Under the pieces are notes generated by a model. That model searched no databases. It had not been told where the DNA came from and worked only from the letters and a program-made list of their open reading frames with translations. A program made the position numbers and the translations under genes. Positions 12,046 through 24,157 of a DNA stretch of 64,000 nt are shown here, one piece after another. This DNA is from Stictocephala bisonia (taxonomy: Eukaryota > Arthropoda > Insecta > Hemiptera > Membracidae). Within the stretch, counting starts at the first letter, position 1; every line of letters begins with the position of its first letter. Where the stretch lies: positions 23,843-87,842 of the forward strand of contig JAQJVL010002652.1 in assembly GCA_035578905.1 (NCBI GenBank), read 5' to 3'.

Positions 12046-12412
12046 TTACCGACCACATAAATGTGTAGGTAGGAATGGTATTAAAGTTTGATCAAACTTG
12101 TAGAGATCTGAAAGGACTCGCAAGAGTTGTGTTGTTCTCTCACGATGATAAGTTCGAGGTGGCCCAAACATGCGGCGGGATTGGGAGTTTGTGCTATGTA
12201 GTGTCTCCAAGATTAGTCGCAAATGGTCAGCTTCGTCGGGGTTGATGGTCATAAAGTCTTCAAGAAAAGCTGTCTGTAACTTCTGCAGGCGCAGAAGAGC
12301 CAGGCGGAAAGCCATCGAAGCCAAGACACGCGAATCCTTATCTTTGTAGTCCATTGCTTTTAGGACGTGGCTTTGGAATATTTCCACAAGATTGGGTCAA
12401 GTGAAACGGCCA
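12046..12412 (-). CDS. Unrecognised protein segment, possible terminal exon or pseudogene
   Basis: A 113-codon open frame (12046-12387) with a balanced, protein-like composition in an otherwise AT-rich desert. It is mostly helical (leucine-rich, e.g. LRLILETLHS, QLLRVLSDLYKF), with no signal peptide or membrane segment, and ends LPTHLCGR. It starts on GTG, not ATG. A good splice acceptor (TTTTCAG) lies just upstream at about 12413-12419, but the frame has a TGA between the acceptor and the open stretch. It may therefore be the last exon of a decayed gene, or the acceptor may be fortuitous. I do not recognise the family. Confidence 0.35.
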
Positions 12413-14180
12413 CTGAAAATACAATATAAATCGTAACCACGATATAATTTTGCGATCCAAACTCGCCACAAAACATATATTGTTAATTCACACATATACG
12501 GTGAGCTACGTAAGGGATTAAATGTTAAAGTTGTTATGGCAAAAACAAGTCCTCTAATTAATATGTTATTCGATCACGTACCAACCTTCATTTCCATTTT
12601 ATTTGGGAATTGTATAAATATTTTCAACATCAATTTAAATGTTCATTTGTATGTTGTTAACCATATTTAGACATATTGTTAACATTTCTACATAAAATCA
12701 CATAATTCTCTATCAATCCTTGTGATAAACAGTTAACTCTTCTACAATGAGTCTAAGGAAATATTTCTAGTGTTGTAATTGGTACCAGAGTGCTTAGATT
12801 ATATACAAATATCGGTTTCGCCTTTTACAGCACTTTTATCTATTCTATTGTATGTAGGGGGGGAGTGTTTCGAAATTAGTTCATGTCAAACAAGTCAATT
12901 ACAAGCTAATATAATGATTTTTATCCCTTTCGATACGTCACGTAGTTAGAATAATGATTTTTGTTTATGATTTTAATTTAATCTCACTACTTGAGTAGGT
13001 ACCGAAAGGTGAAAAAATCATTAGATGGATAGCCAGTTGAATGTTTGACAATGACTAAGCGAAGCACGGGCACCAAGTAGTAGTAGCTATTAAAAATTGA
13101 ATGGTTGGACATAATTTGTTAAAAAAAATACGCGTGGTGTTTCATAAATATCGATGTTTTCACAAATAATTATGGTCATGACAACATATTGATTATAATA
13201 TAAACAAATGTAATTTGTGATAAAAATAATAAAACTAATAGATCTTTTTTTTTTTTTTTTATAGCTTAAGCTTTAGATACGGGGTTGAATAACACTTGCA
13301 TTCTTAGTGTAATTATTAAACTTATTTGTGCACTTTCCGCAAAATAGAAGTTGGTCCAAACACATTGAATAGAGAGTGGAAGCCTTGTTCGAAATCCGCA
13401 AATACGATGGTTGTTGGGTTCAGTTCTTTTTTTTCTTCATTTTCACTGCAACGATGACAAGTCCTTGAAGAATAATTAGAAGTGGTTTTTTCTTGTCTGG
13501 CAGAACTAACGAGATACTATGCGGAACATAGTTCCGTTTTCACGGACGATATGACAGTAACATTTGAGTAAAAAATTAGCACAAGTCTGAGGAAAGTTCA
13601 TCATAATACATTCTTTGTTTCTTTTAGTAACAGATTTTTTTCTTGTGAAAAAAATCAGATATTTGTGTTCTCTGTCATTAACTGAAGTAATTCAGTATTT
13701 TTGAATACTAATATACGAATACTGTTTAGCGCATCAATGAAGTCTTTTGATTTTATTCTCTTTGGAGAGGAAAGAGGCAACTGTTGGCGTTTTTATTTTG
13801 TACAAGTTATTTTTATACATTGCCCCATTTCCGCACGCGTGATCTTGTTTGAACACTTAGCATGTGTGTACCAAATTTCTTTCTCTAAATAACTTTCGTA
13901 GGTCTTTTCCACTATACTCGGATTCAGCTTCTTTAGGACAGAGTTAGAATAGCATGAAACTTGCGGAGAGTCAGATTGTTGCTCACCTGATGTTATGTGT
14001 TAAGGGATAATATTTTGTGTATCACATCAGCTTAAGCAAAGCTTTTTGGACAACCTCTACTTTGTCCTTGTTTAGTTAGGTCACTATTATAAAATTTAAA
14101 CCCCTCATGCACAAATAATACCCGACCTTTTTCACTTAACATGTTGCGAAAACACTACAAGATGACGTTTTCATTCATAT
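12413..14180. other. Nothing recognised
   Basis: AT-rich, with homopolymer runs (poly-T at about 13246-13260). The open frame 13701-13892 has no family features. No repeats or RNA genes could be identified. Confidence 0.3.
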
Positions 14181-14480
14181 TCACTCAACACCTGTGATCA
14201 CTTCGAAAGCAGATACAACAATGAGGCTTCCTACCACCGGTGTCAACAGCGATGAGTCATACCTACCTGAACATGTGTGGAGAGAGCATTGCCCTCTCAC
14301 CCTGGTGATTTTGGGAAAACCCCCAATAGGACAGGAGGCAGGGCTGAAAGTGACTCCGGGGGAATTGCAGTACACCCTAGAAGGGGCTCCGGGGAAACTC
14401 CAGGTACCCTCCGGGGGCTTACCCTGACCGCCGGGGGAACTGCAGAACGCCCGTTGCGCCAACGTTATTCAATACATTGA
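14181..14480. repeat. GC-rich patch with short imperfect repeats
   Basis: A sharp rise in GC between about 14280 and 14450 holds imperfect copies of CTCCGGGGGAACTGCAG-like units, near 14355, 14390, 14410 and 14432. Overlapping open frames on both strands here reflect the lack of AT-rich stop codons rather than coding. The flank 14481-14825 is also GC-richer but shows no gene. Confidence 0.4.
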
Positions 14481-14825
14481 TGCGTAAAAACAAGGGTTTT
14501 GTGTGTTATTGACTCGTTGGCTTTGATGAATGCCGCCACATACCTGGTTGGGAGGGGTCGCCTACAGCGGCTAGCGCCTGTGAGGCGCGCCATTGTTTAG
14601 TTACCCGTCTGCCTCGCTCACTGCCGCCTGCGCTATTGTGTCTTCACTGTATTGACTTGTTCGTGTTTTACTTATTGTATATATTTTGTTTTCAATATTT
14701 TTTTATAGTTTATTAATTCATTTCAAGTACCAGTTTCTAAGAAAATCCCAAGAAGTGGTACAGAAAAATGTTTTTTTGGCCTGCTCGACGTATCATTATA
14801 AACAGTTATTTGATGTATAGGATGT

Positions 14826-15335
14826 TCAACTAAAACATGGAAAGAAACCACTGAACCACGCTGAATTCCGACAATCCCTCGTCAAAGATCTACGTAGCTG
14901 AAAAAGCTGTCGGAAACCGGCCGCGGGAGAAGGCGAGGGCGGGCAGCCGACGGGCACCTTCCCGAACAACGCTTGGATGAAAAGCAGACTTTATGGACAG
15001 AAAACCAAACGCAGTAAGATGTGTTGTCTGTGCCAAAAAAGGACAAAGGCGAGAAACAATATATTTTTGTAAAACCTGTGTGTCAAACCCAAGCCTTCAC
15101 CCAGATGAGTGTTTCGAGAAGATTCACACAAAATCATTATTCTGGAAATAGGTATATGTTGTTAATAAAACTATTATAACTTTTTAAAAAATAAAGATAA
15201 AAATGTAATATGTGGTTTTTATTTGTTGTTACTAACCCATATAAACAAAACTAAAATTAACATTAAAAATAAAAATGTATATTTTTTTTTTAATGAGCAA
15301 TAGCTAGTAATTTAGCTTAGCGCTTTAAGGGTTAA
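14826..15335 (+). pseudogene. piggyBac-like transposase C-terminus and element end
   Basis: Only the last part of a cut-and-paste transposase remains. The best evidence is the cysteine-rich C-terminal domain at 14993-15151 in one frame: RCVVCAKKG, then YFCKTC, then PSLHPDECFEKIH, ending in TAG at 15149-15151. That C..C / C..C / H..C pattern binds zinc and DNA in piggyBac transposases. Upstream traces (HAEFRQSLVKDL at about 14858-14893) are frameshifted. The sequence GCGCTTTAAGGGTTAA ends at 15335, and the final TTAA fits a piggyBac terminus. The catalytic core and the other end are missing. Confidence 0.7.
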
Positions 15336-15967
15336 TTAAATTAAATAAATAATAAATTGTTTTATTGAGGAAAGGGATATATTTAATTAAAATAAATCAA
15401 CGAACGTTCAAATTATATTCAGAATCCAGTGTAAATTAATAGCCAACAAAGATAGAAAGCGAGAGCAGAAGTATTTGTCCCAAGCAGACGTTCGAAACCA
15501 TAAACAACAATCTTTCCCATTATTGTCTGAAGGGTGGGGCATGTCTGATTTCGCTCTGGTTTCCCAGAAGGCGATTCCACCATGGCTAAACCAAAAGGGG
15601 TGTCACTGTTTGACAACGCACCAGACGAGTCCAAAGGATGTGTCTAGTTAGAGGATAACGGGTGAGCGCAGCACCTACCGGGTAGGAGACCGCGTGGTGC
15701 AGGCGGCAGTTGACTCTCTGACCCAATATGATTAGTTTTAACGGATAGGAAAGCAGGAGGGGGAACTGACGCCAGTGTTTGATTCATTACCCCACTCTCT
15801 AGAATGCCCGATTAGAAGCACGACGTATTTGAGCTGCCCGTGTGCAGTAATAAAATTTTACTAAGACATATAGTTTATTAGTTTTTAAAGTATCATACTA
15901 AACAAAGTAATAGTGTCGATTTTGAATAATATTAAATAAGTTGTGTTTCATATTTAATATAAACTTA
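15336..15967. other. Nothing recognised between two piggyBac remnants
   Basis: Contains one minus-strand open frame (15419-15634) with no family features. No repeats or RNA genes seen. Confidence 0.3.
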
Positions 15968-17123
15968 TTAACCCTTTCAGTACCGGAGCAAAAAAATTTT
16001 TCTATTTGAAAAATACCGTAGAGTTTAACCAAGGGACTACTGAAGAATACCGAGGCCTTTTTAGCCTAATTTACATTAATTTACATTTTTGCCTATACTT
16101 CCTTATATTATTTACCATACACCTGCTAAATTTTTTATATTATTAAATTTAAAAAAATCATGCATCAATAAACATAATAACTTTACGTATAAGTTATATA
16201 TTTTGTTTATAAAATGTTAAAATGTACTTACCAAAAAAATTTTTTTGTTAATTTTTTCATTTTGATTTAAAACATCATGTTCAAAAAAATTACTAGTCCA
16301 AAAACAGTAACTGCACTAACAACTATAGCTAACACTGAACACAAACACAAATTTTTGTAAAGTTTGGACTAAAATTAAGTTCTATTTACAATAAACAAAA
16401 AAAAATTAGCATTTGTGGTTCGGTAAGCAAAGTGCGTCGGTAAGCAAAGTTCACTACTCTAACTAGAAAAACTGAATAGCCTAGGTCGTTTCCTATCGGT
16501 AGTAATGTTTAGATTAACCAAACCTGATGTTGATGGTTGATCTGGATCATATGAAGGGTCCTTATCGGTATCGTCAACAACAGAACTGTCTTCACTATCG
16601 TCTGATAATAATCCATCACTTAGATCGTCCTTCGTCCAACTACTGTCTTCTCACTTACTGGTGATCTTGATCGTTTCATTTTTTAGAAATTAGCCAGTAT
16701 AACATAATTCACCTAATAACTATAACCTAAAATGGTAAGCAGCTGTCGTAATAATAATCATAATACAACAACAAACACTTGACTGACGCTACCACTGTCC
16801 TGAACTGCGCATCGAGCAAAACAACAGCTGACTTGTCAAACACCTTCTAAAATCAGAAGCCAAACAATGACAACAAAATGGAAATGTTAATAAACTAGTT
16901 ATATATTCGTAATCTTTGTTTATTAGTGATTAATTTCGTATAAAATATGATCCATATAGTTTTAAAATAAAAATTACAATAACAAAATTCCAAGCGTCCT
17001 GTTATACGGACGTTAGTATTTCTCGATCGCCCAGCCTCCACGTCCTGATATACGGACGTTAGTATTTCTCGACTGCCACGGCTCACGTCCGCATATCAGG
17101 ACGTATAGTACGGAAAGGGTTAA
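15968..17123 (-). mobile_element. Non-autonomous piggyBac-like element with TTAA ends
   Basis: Bounded by TTAACCCTTTCAGTACCG at 15968-15985 and the inverted partner AGTACGGAAAGGGTTAA ending at 17123, with TTAA at both outer ends, the piggyBac target duplication. Total 1156 bp. On the minus strand, about 16680-16465, an acidic stretch (DLSDGLLSDDSEDSS, later DPSYDPDQPSTSG) resembles the acidic N-terminus of piggyBac transposases, but no catalytic core follows. The element is thus an internally deleted derivative that would need a transposase in trans. Near the right end two copies of a palindrome-bearing subterminal repeat occur (17000-17100). Confidence 0.75.
16993..17110. repeat. Subterminal repeats of the piggyBac-like element
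   Basis: Two direct copies of a 37-bp unit start near 16995 and 17040. Each contains CGTCCTGNTATACGGACG, which is itself close to palindromic, followed by TTAGTATTTCTCG. A third, inverted half (CGTCCGCATATCAGGACG) lies at about 17085-17102, next to the terminus. Such repeats are usual transposase binding sites. Confidence 0.65.
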
Positions 17124-17508
17124 TATGCACTAAAAATCGGTACGGTCAATGGACACGTGGCGTTTCATCAGGGACTATGCGAAGGGGACAATAGATAAAG
17201 TTTAGCTTACGTTAGGTTTAAATACACTAATTTAATATATAGCTAAGAGTCATTGTTTAGATAATTTCCAATTCCAATATCGTTTTTATTGATATATGTT
17301 TGAAAAGTAAAGTCAAAAACTCTAAGAAATGTACAATAACAGTTTTGTCAAACAGTTTATTTATTGTATTTATACAGTTCACAATTTACCCACATTTAAT
17401 CTGAGTAAGCGCATTACCTCCTAATATATTATTTCACTACCCCTTTGATTCAATTCAAAAAAGAAATTTAAATCAAGTAACCTCAATAGCGAGTGAGGTT
17501 ACACTTCT
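17124..17508. other. Nothing recognised
   Basis: AT-rich spacer with no identifiable gene or repeat. Confidence 0.3.
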
Positions 17509-17800
17509 GCCGAATCCAATCCAATCGGTAGTTTTATTGGTAGGCAGTCACCCTAGCCTCTGGAAATCAATCCAGGGTAGTTTTATTTGGTAAGGTGTCA
17601 CCCTGCTTGCGGACAGTCTCAGGGTAGTTTTTATTTTGGTGAAAGGGGAGGTTCCTAGCTCTGCCGCAAATCAATCACGGGTAGTTTTATTTGGGTAAGG
17701 CACGTCCCCTGCCTTGCAGGCAACTGTCTCACCGGGTAGTTTTTTGGTAGGCCAGTCACCCTATCTCTGCGGAAATCAGTCACCAGGTAGCTTTAACATA
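17509..17800. repeat. Minisatellite, six units of about 49-55 bp
   Basis: The motif GGGTAGTTTTATTTGG recurs at about 17527, 17576, 17627, 17681, 17736 and 17787. Between copies are variants of GTCACCCTNNCTCTGCGGAAATCAATC. Units are diverged by substitutions and small indels. The next stretch, to 18719, shows no recognisable gene. Confidence 0.75.
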
Positions 17801-18719
17801 TTGAACGTACATAACTATATTAGAGTAATTTTAGTTGCTAGTTTATTAGGACAGCTAAATTGTGTTGTTGTTGTTGTTTTCTTTTCAGTGCTTTAGTACC
17901 TCGTTGTAATAAACATTTTTATCCTTTTTTCTGGCTGTAAGGTACGAACCAGACTGTCAGATGCGCACTAATTTAGAAATGCTACGTATAAATGGTTGGC
18001 GACACCCAAAAAGCACAGAATCTACCCAGCATTCTTTCAATACTATGCATGTGCTTGATATAGTCCATGCATAGACATATTTTACAGGGAACTGAGACGT
18101 TTGAATGCAAAATGGTATATTTAGTTGAGGGCATAAGAGGAAATTCGGGGAATAAAAAACTAGTTCTCTCCTTGACCCAACGCCTGTAAATATTGTCGCT
18201 TCAATAACATGTTTATGCAGAGTTTTTCACCTGCAGCCTGGTACCGTTACAGAGTTTGGGAGGGTTTAGGTTGTGGAAGTAGCATTATTGGAGCACCGAA
18301 TTTTTAGAGAAAGAACATGAGGTGGAATTCCAGGCGTGGTTCAGAGGTGTGGAGAAACTCGCTGGATAGTGAACAGCGTCTATCTGTCTCAACCACTGAG
18401 TCCACAGATTCATTACCTCACAACAGCAGAAGCAATTTTTCTAACAACGAAAGGTTCTATTATATTTGCAGAGTCGTCTAGTTGGGGTAAGAATCAGCCC
18501 TCTCTTGCAAACCATGTTGGACTATTGTTCACATTGTCATTTAAGTTAGGATATATCTTGTAAGGCAGTGTCTTCATATCACTAACAGTACGACAAAGAT
18601 TTTGAGGTAATTGCACCATCTTACCTTCATGCATCTTCTAGCAGTTTACCATCACCTATTTGTAAAACTAATGTAGAAAATTCTTCTGCTTTCAAAATCT
18701 CCATTCAAATGAACTCTCA
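17801..18719. other. Nothing recognised
   Basis: No protein family is visible in the small open frames here (e.g. 18336-18563). No RNA gene or clear repeat was found. Confidence 0.3.
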
Positions 18720-18779
18720 TGTTAAACTCTCAAAGACAGGATTTTAATTTTTGGCCCATAAGAAGGATGACTTAGGCAC

Positions 18780-19560
18780 GCTTTCACCTCATCAGCCCGA
18801 GTTCATCGAGGTATCACGGGCAAGGTTTGCCTGAAGTCTCCAGCAGCAGAAACTGTTACTCCGCCATTAGACGTTTGCAGTTCCTGATGTCTTGAAGTGT
18901 CCTGTCAAGAGCCTCTATACCCCCCCTCCTTTGTGGGCCATGGTACACTCGTCCCAAACAATTAATATGTTTCTTTGAGTACCTGGCCCATATTGCTTTG
19001 TCTTGATTATGTTGCAAATAGGTGTTTCTGAGTGGTTCAGGTTGAGAGGCAAATTGAAAGCTGAATGAGCCGTCTTCCCACCATCAAGCAGTGTCGCCAG
19101 CAATGCCAGAGAATGCATCTGCGATGCAATCTTTTTCTCACTCCTTATTTTTGCTAACAACAATTGATCAAAAATGTTTTTCCGGTACCACCAGGAGCGT
19201 CCAGGAAAAAGAGTTGCCCAGATTCTGAAATAATACTGCAGGTAATTTCTTTGTAAATATTCAGTTGTTCTTCGTTCAGCTTTGGAACATTTACAGCAAC
19301 CATTTCACAGAGCTGGACTACATCGAAAGAAATTTCTCTGAGGCGTTCCAGGTTGTGTTAGTGATGGACTCTTGCTCGCGAAGTGGTGTAGGAAGACCAT
19401 AGTTTTGGAGACGGTTGCCAGACATTAAATACACCAAATCTTCGAGGTAAAGCCAAACATTTGTTGTACACAATGTCCATACGCTGTTGCACATCCCCAA
19501 ACTCTGTCTCCATCGACCTCTTTACGTCGTCGCCAAACTGTCGCGGTGTTTTTCCCATAA
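18780..19560 (-). pseudogene. Helitron PIF1-like helicase fragment
   Basis: 5'-to-3' DNA helicase domain of a rolling-circle (Helitron) transposon, read on the minus strand in several frames. From high to low coordinate: a leader with DVQQRMDIVYNKCLA and YLMSGNRLQNYGLPTP; LNEEQ-like Q motif; Walker A FFLDAPGGTGKT at about 19210-19176; TAHSAFNLPLNL at about 19070; Walker B LIVWDECTMAHK near 18950; then LEALDRTLQDIRN near 18910-18870 and traces of the DFRQ block to about 18780. Frameshifts occur near 19500, 19370 and 19160. No Rep nuclease or element ends were found, so this is a fragment. Confidence 0.75.
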
Positions 19561-19572
19561 TGTGAGATGACT

Positions 19573-19698
19573 ACTGTCGAGGACTCACGAGTGTGGGAGC
19601 GACCAGAACGCAACCCGCCCAACACTAGCATATAATTTAGCGCTGTCTTTCCCTGGCGCCTGCAACCCTCGCTCCCACACTCGTGAGTACTCGACAGT
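19573..19698. repeat. 30-bp inverted repeat with about 66-bp spacer
   Basis: 19573-19602 and 19669-19698 are reverse complements over 30 bases with one mismatch, framing a spacer that includes TATAATTTAGCGC. It lies between the Helitron fragment and the hAT terminus. It could be the foldback end of an element. Helitron 3' hairpins are usually far shorter. Confidence 0.75.
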
Positions 19699-20040
19699 AC
19701 TTACTTGGCAAAACACCAACATGATGGCAAGTAGTTCGCGGATCTTGGACGGGGAGTCTGAGACAGGGTGTCTACCAGTTACCTATTTTAAAAATCGGGG
19801 ACATTTCGGGGACTTTTGGGGACACTTTCTACGAAAATCGGTGACATTGCACTAACAATAAAGAAAATTTGCAGAAACCTAAATTGATCCAGGCTATTTG
19901 GTTAAAATGGTTAATACACTAGCCTATTAGCACTACTGAAGAACACCCGAGAAATTTATGTACGAATACAATAAGACCTACTTACTTATAGTACTTATTT
20001 AGTCAGTATGTACATTTACACAACACAGATGATTAAATAT

Positions 20041-23000
20041 TTACAAGTCCTTCTGAAGAGATTTCAACTGTGCTTCAATAGCAGACAACTGTTCACTTTG
20101 CTCCTCAAGTAATCTTTGTTTCTTTCTGCTTGAGATCTTTTATTTCCTGAGCAGCTCTTTTCCTAGCATGTAGAGCTTCATCCTCCTTTTCTTTCTTCAA
20201 CTTCAGAGCTTCTTTTCTTCTAGCTGAAGCATTTCTGTATTCTAGGATCATTTGCTTTGATATGGTCAAAGAAGAGACACCTCCTACAAAAGTGAAGAAT
20301 TTTTAAGCTAAGGGATTTTAATGGTGGGTCCAGAATTAGCAAGAAAGTAGTAATTCGATAATATTTCAGTTTTTAATTATACCGGGAATTATTCAATTCT
20401 AAATTTAATTATTTACTATATAAGTAAATCGAATTAAATCAAATTAAACGAATTTGACGAAAGTGAAAAAGATTTCGGAAGCCACGGGGGGAATCGAACC
20501 CCACGACCCCTCGCTCTAGGCGAATACCGACACCAGTAATTGAAAAAATGAATAAATCATTAAAAAGGATAAACAATAATATAAAAGGTAGAATTCTAAA
20601 TTTGATAACTGGGAGAGTGTGAAGAAGATTTCGGAAACATGGGGTGACGAGAGCCATGGTAGTTGACCAGTGTCGATACTCGCCTAAAGAGCGAGGGGTT
20701 CCGAAATATTTTTCACTTTCGTCAAATTCGTTTAATTTGATTCAATTCGATTTATTTATATAGTACGAAAATTAAATTTTGATTTGAATAATTCCTAGTA
20801 TAAATAAAAACTGTAATTTGAATAATTAAAAAAGTTAAAATGAAACAATAAGTCGATCATAATTAAAATGCAAATTAAATTAATAATATATCGTGTATAC
20901 TATCTACAGTAAAAAAATGCAGCCTACAAAAGGAATTTACTTTCATAGGATAATTTTTTTAAACATAGCTACAAAAAAGCTATTTTCGTTAGACCTGTAC
21001 CTTTTCGGTAATATGTACAGAAAATTTTGAAATAAATTAGTATTAAAAAAGGTACTCCGTCTCCCATCTTTTAAATATTAATTTCAAAAAAATTTTAACC
21101 CAATAAGACTAGGAATTTGCCATGTATCAAGAAACTTTTTAGTAATAAAAAAAATTATATAAAAAAATGCCATCTTACCTGAGAGACTGTTGATATGGTC
21201 ATGGTACAGCCCTTTGTGCAACCAAGAGACTGTTCCTGCAAGTTCTCTACTAAGAAGTTTTTGTTGAATGAAAAACTTCGTTCAACTGAAGCATTTCCAT
21301 GAAAACAGACCAAAATCATCTTGAAAAATGATTTTAGTTGATCGTTGATTTCTTCGGGCTTGAGTTTTTCAAAAATTTGTCCAAAAAATAAATCAAGTCT
21401 ATCCTTTTTCCAGTTAAAAGTTTTGAACGTGTCATGAACAAGTTGATTTGAAACAAATTTCCGATATTCCCTCATGACAACATCTCCCTCAGCAGGTGAC
21501 ATTTGGTAATGGGACACCAACTCTTCAATCGCTATCTTAACTCGTGAATTTCTTAAATTTTCATTCGCCATGACTGTTGGATTCAAACATGTTGCACCCA
21601 AAACAAACCTTTTATTTAGGGGACTTTTTTCAATAAGTTTTTTAAACATTTCAACCAAACATTTTTTGCAATCTCTTAGAAACTCCTGGCATTCACGCTC
21701 TTTCATTTTTTTGAGACATGCTCTAGCGCCAAATCCCTATATCAACGGAGTTATGAAATAGAAGGTTCTTTCCATCGGTTATATCTATTTTTGTCAATTT
21801 TGAGGATGTCACAGCTGTTTCTATCACATTTTTTAAAATAAATCTTCCACCTAAACTTTGCATTAAAGCAAAAACTTCTTGATGGATAAAAGGGAGGAGA
21901 GGATCGTTCTTTTGAAAGTATGTCAAATATTCCTCAAGCTCTTCTGCAATCATGGCCGAGAATTGCAATTTAGCTTCAAGTGCATGGTCATTTGTTAATA
22001 TATCTTTTACAATAGAAAAGTTTCCTGTAGCAGGTGGTTCTTTTATTTCTGTCACATACTTTTTTAGATGTGTCATGATCTCCAGGGCTCTTCGAATCAC
22101 ACCAGAATTCTCTGTCCATCTGACAGCACAAAACTTTTTAGGAAATACCGCAGAACCAGTCAACTGGCGATAATACCGCCCTTCTGGACGGGTAGTTTTT
22201 AAATAATCTGTATATAGCCCTTAAAAACTCATTAAGCTTCCACCCTACTTTTGCATGAGCTGTCTTGTATGCCCCATTTACAACATGCAAAGAACAAGTG
22301 CCAGTATCAATTATTTCCTTCCCACTAGTGAGAGTATTTCTCATATGACTCTTTAAATCAAAAATTAGTTTTAAATTCACATTAGGTCCATCAGTCGATA
22401 GCTGAATCAAGTTCTCAAGTGGCAAATTCTTCTCTCCAATACATGTAGTTAAGTTTTCCAATAAGTCAACTGCTGTAGATTTTTCAAGGAACATAGAATT
22501 TAAGTACCTGGTACAAACAGAGTTTGTTTCATCATTCCAATAATTGATCATTATATCCATCTGATTTTTTTGGCAAATGTCATTTAGACTCTCATCTAGA
22601 GATAAGGCATAAATAGAGCTTTTCCTTGCATTGGCTGATACTAAGTTAGAAAAATATGGTCCAAGTCCATAAGTGATACTGTATGAAATTTTGTCTTTTT
22701 TCAATTGCATTCTGTTAGCAATAGGGCTGTCAGGAAACATTAACGGAAAGAGGTCAGTGGCTACTCCACCAGATCTGGAAGAAGTGTGTGACTGGAAGCA
22801 AAAGATCGACCACAAAATTTCAGCCTTGGTTACACTGTCATTGACCAGAAAACCTGAAATCATATGACTGGGCTGAGATATTTCAGAAGTAGGCCTACTT
22901 AATTCCACCACCGAACTAGGCTTAACACTAGATATATCTTTTGAAATATTAGGCCCCACTAGGAAAGCTACCACTAGGTCCATCACCAGCTAATATACTA

Positions 23001-23290
23001 CTAGGGTTTGATCCATCACCATCTGAACTACTGGGCTTAATTGTGTTAGTAGGTCTAAAAGTAAACATTGTTAACTGCTTACCACTTTTCAGGTTACTTT
23101 CTAAAGAGATGTGTTTTTTGCCCTTTGAATGGGAGGTTAAAGCATTAAGGCACGAGTGAGACACATCAATTTGTTTTTTACAAAGTGAACAAAAACCTGA
23201 GAATAAATCCTTTCCCTTTTTCAGCCATAGTCTATAGTTTTCGTCCTCCAGCCATATATATCCTGGAATCGGGTTTTTCGTGCCATTTTT
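20041..23290 (-). pseudogene. hAT-family transposase with BED finger, interrupted
   Basis: Cut-and-paste transposase read from 23290 down. A BED-type zinc finger (CSLCKK...HSCLNALTSHSKGKKH, 23205-23105) is followed by a linker and a core in 22986-22138 with SLDESLND and the typical STDGPNVNLK. The core continues at 22163-21723 and 21706-21155 with FHGNASVERSFSFNKNFL, the hAT dimerisation block. Frame breaks lie near 22960, 22150 and 21715. A donor (CTCAG/GTAAG, about 21175) and an acceptor (TTTTGTAG, about 20288) define a last intron. The final exon (20282-20041) is a charged coiled coil (RRKEALKLKKEKEDEALHAR). Catalytic Asps seem kept; the breaks make it inactive. Confidence 0.8.
20367..20813. 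mobile_element. Foldback element in the hAT intron, with tRNA T-arm-like segment
   Basis: Both ends are the same sequence inverted: CAGTTTTTAATTATACCGGG at 20367 and its partner ending at 20813. Similarity continues inward for about 150 bases, including GACGAAAGTGAAAAA and CCCCTCGCTCTAGGCGAATA. The left arm contains about 26 extra bases with GGAATCGAACC (20490-20500), the reverse complement of the tRNA B box inside a GGGG/CCCC stem. No full cloverleaf can be drawn. Element length is about 447 bp. Confidence 0.65.
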
Positions 23291-23677
23291 AAGAACGTTG
23301 GTCTTGTTAATTTCACAACACTTTCAAACTTCGCACTTCACAACTGATAAAACCAGCAAAATGTTTAAACCAGTTATACAAATAACTGAGTTGTCCAACC
23401 GTAAAAAATGTAATTTAATTGGTTTTGTACGCTTGAATACTAAGAAGAGACGAACTGACGAGTACTGTAACTGTGATAGGAATGCGATATCGATGTTTTC
23501 AAAACATCAATGTATTAGAACCGATGTTTTTGCTATCGATATTTTTCGTTCGATGTTCAATATTCTATGATGTCAATTTTTTTTCTTCTTTTCAGTAAAA
23601 ATTATCCTGAAAAGATGGAAAGAATTAACATTTGAGATTATTTATTTATTAACCCGGCTAGAAAACGAAAGTGGCTA

Positions 23678-24157
23678 AGGTAAAATAGATTACACAGGTA
23701 TACTAACTCTCGACTAATCAAAATCCTTCTCGGGCTGACGTCACTCAGAGGTGATTCACAGGCTTTTTGGTTTCAAATTGGTAGTTTGTGTGGATTGATT
23801 CGAAAATAAATTTGAAACAGTTTTCCTATTTTATTTACAAGTTAATTTTAGTCATAAAAATATCTTTCATTTAATAAATTAACTTAGATTTCGTGAAATA
23901 GTTCTGGCAATGATTCTATTTATTTTATTTAAAAGACTTTCTTGAAACAACGTTTTCTTATTTTTACTTTTATTTACTTCAAATAAGTAATCATCTAAAA
24001 GCTTTTCTATTTAATTTGAAAGTATTAAATAGGCAAAAGCTTAAACGATACCAATATGATATAATGTATGGCAGCCATGACAGAAAACTAGCGGTCACCT
24101 CTCGGTGACGTCACGTTTTTGCCGGCTACGAGAATACCTGTGTAATATTATTTACCT
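23678..24157. mobile_element. MITE nested in the hAT element
   Basis: Ends AAGGTAAAATAGATTACACA (23678) and TGTGTAATATTATTTACCTT (to 24157) are inverted copies. The similarity resumes inward: TGACGTCACTCAGAGGTGA near 23737 pairs with TCACCTCTCGGTGACGTCA near 24096. No coding sequence; length about 480 bp. Superfamily and target duplication are unclear. Confidence 0.65.

Noticed and set aside
14194..14480. Overlapping ORFs on both strands in GC-rich DNA
   Set aside because: Explained by lack of AT-rich stops and by short repeats; composition not protein-like.
20474..20530. A tRNA gene around the B-box match
   Set aside because: No acceptor stem or D-arm; the A-box-like sequence is too close to the B box.
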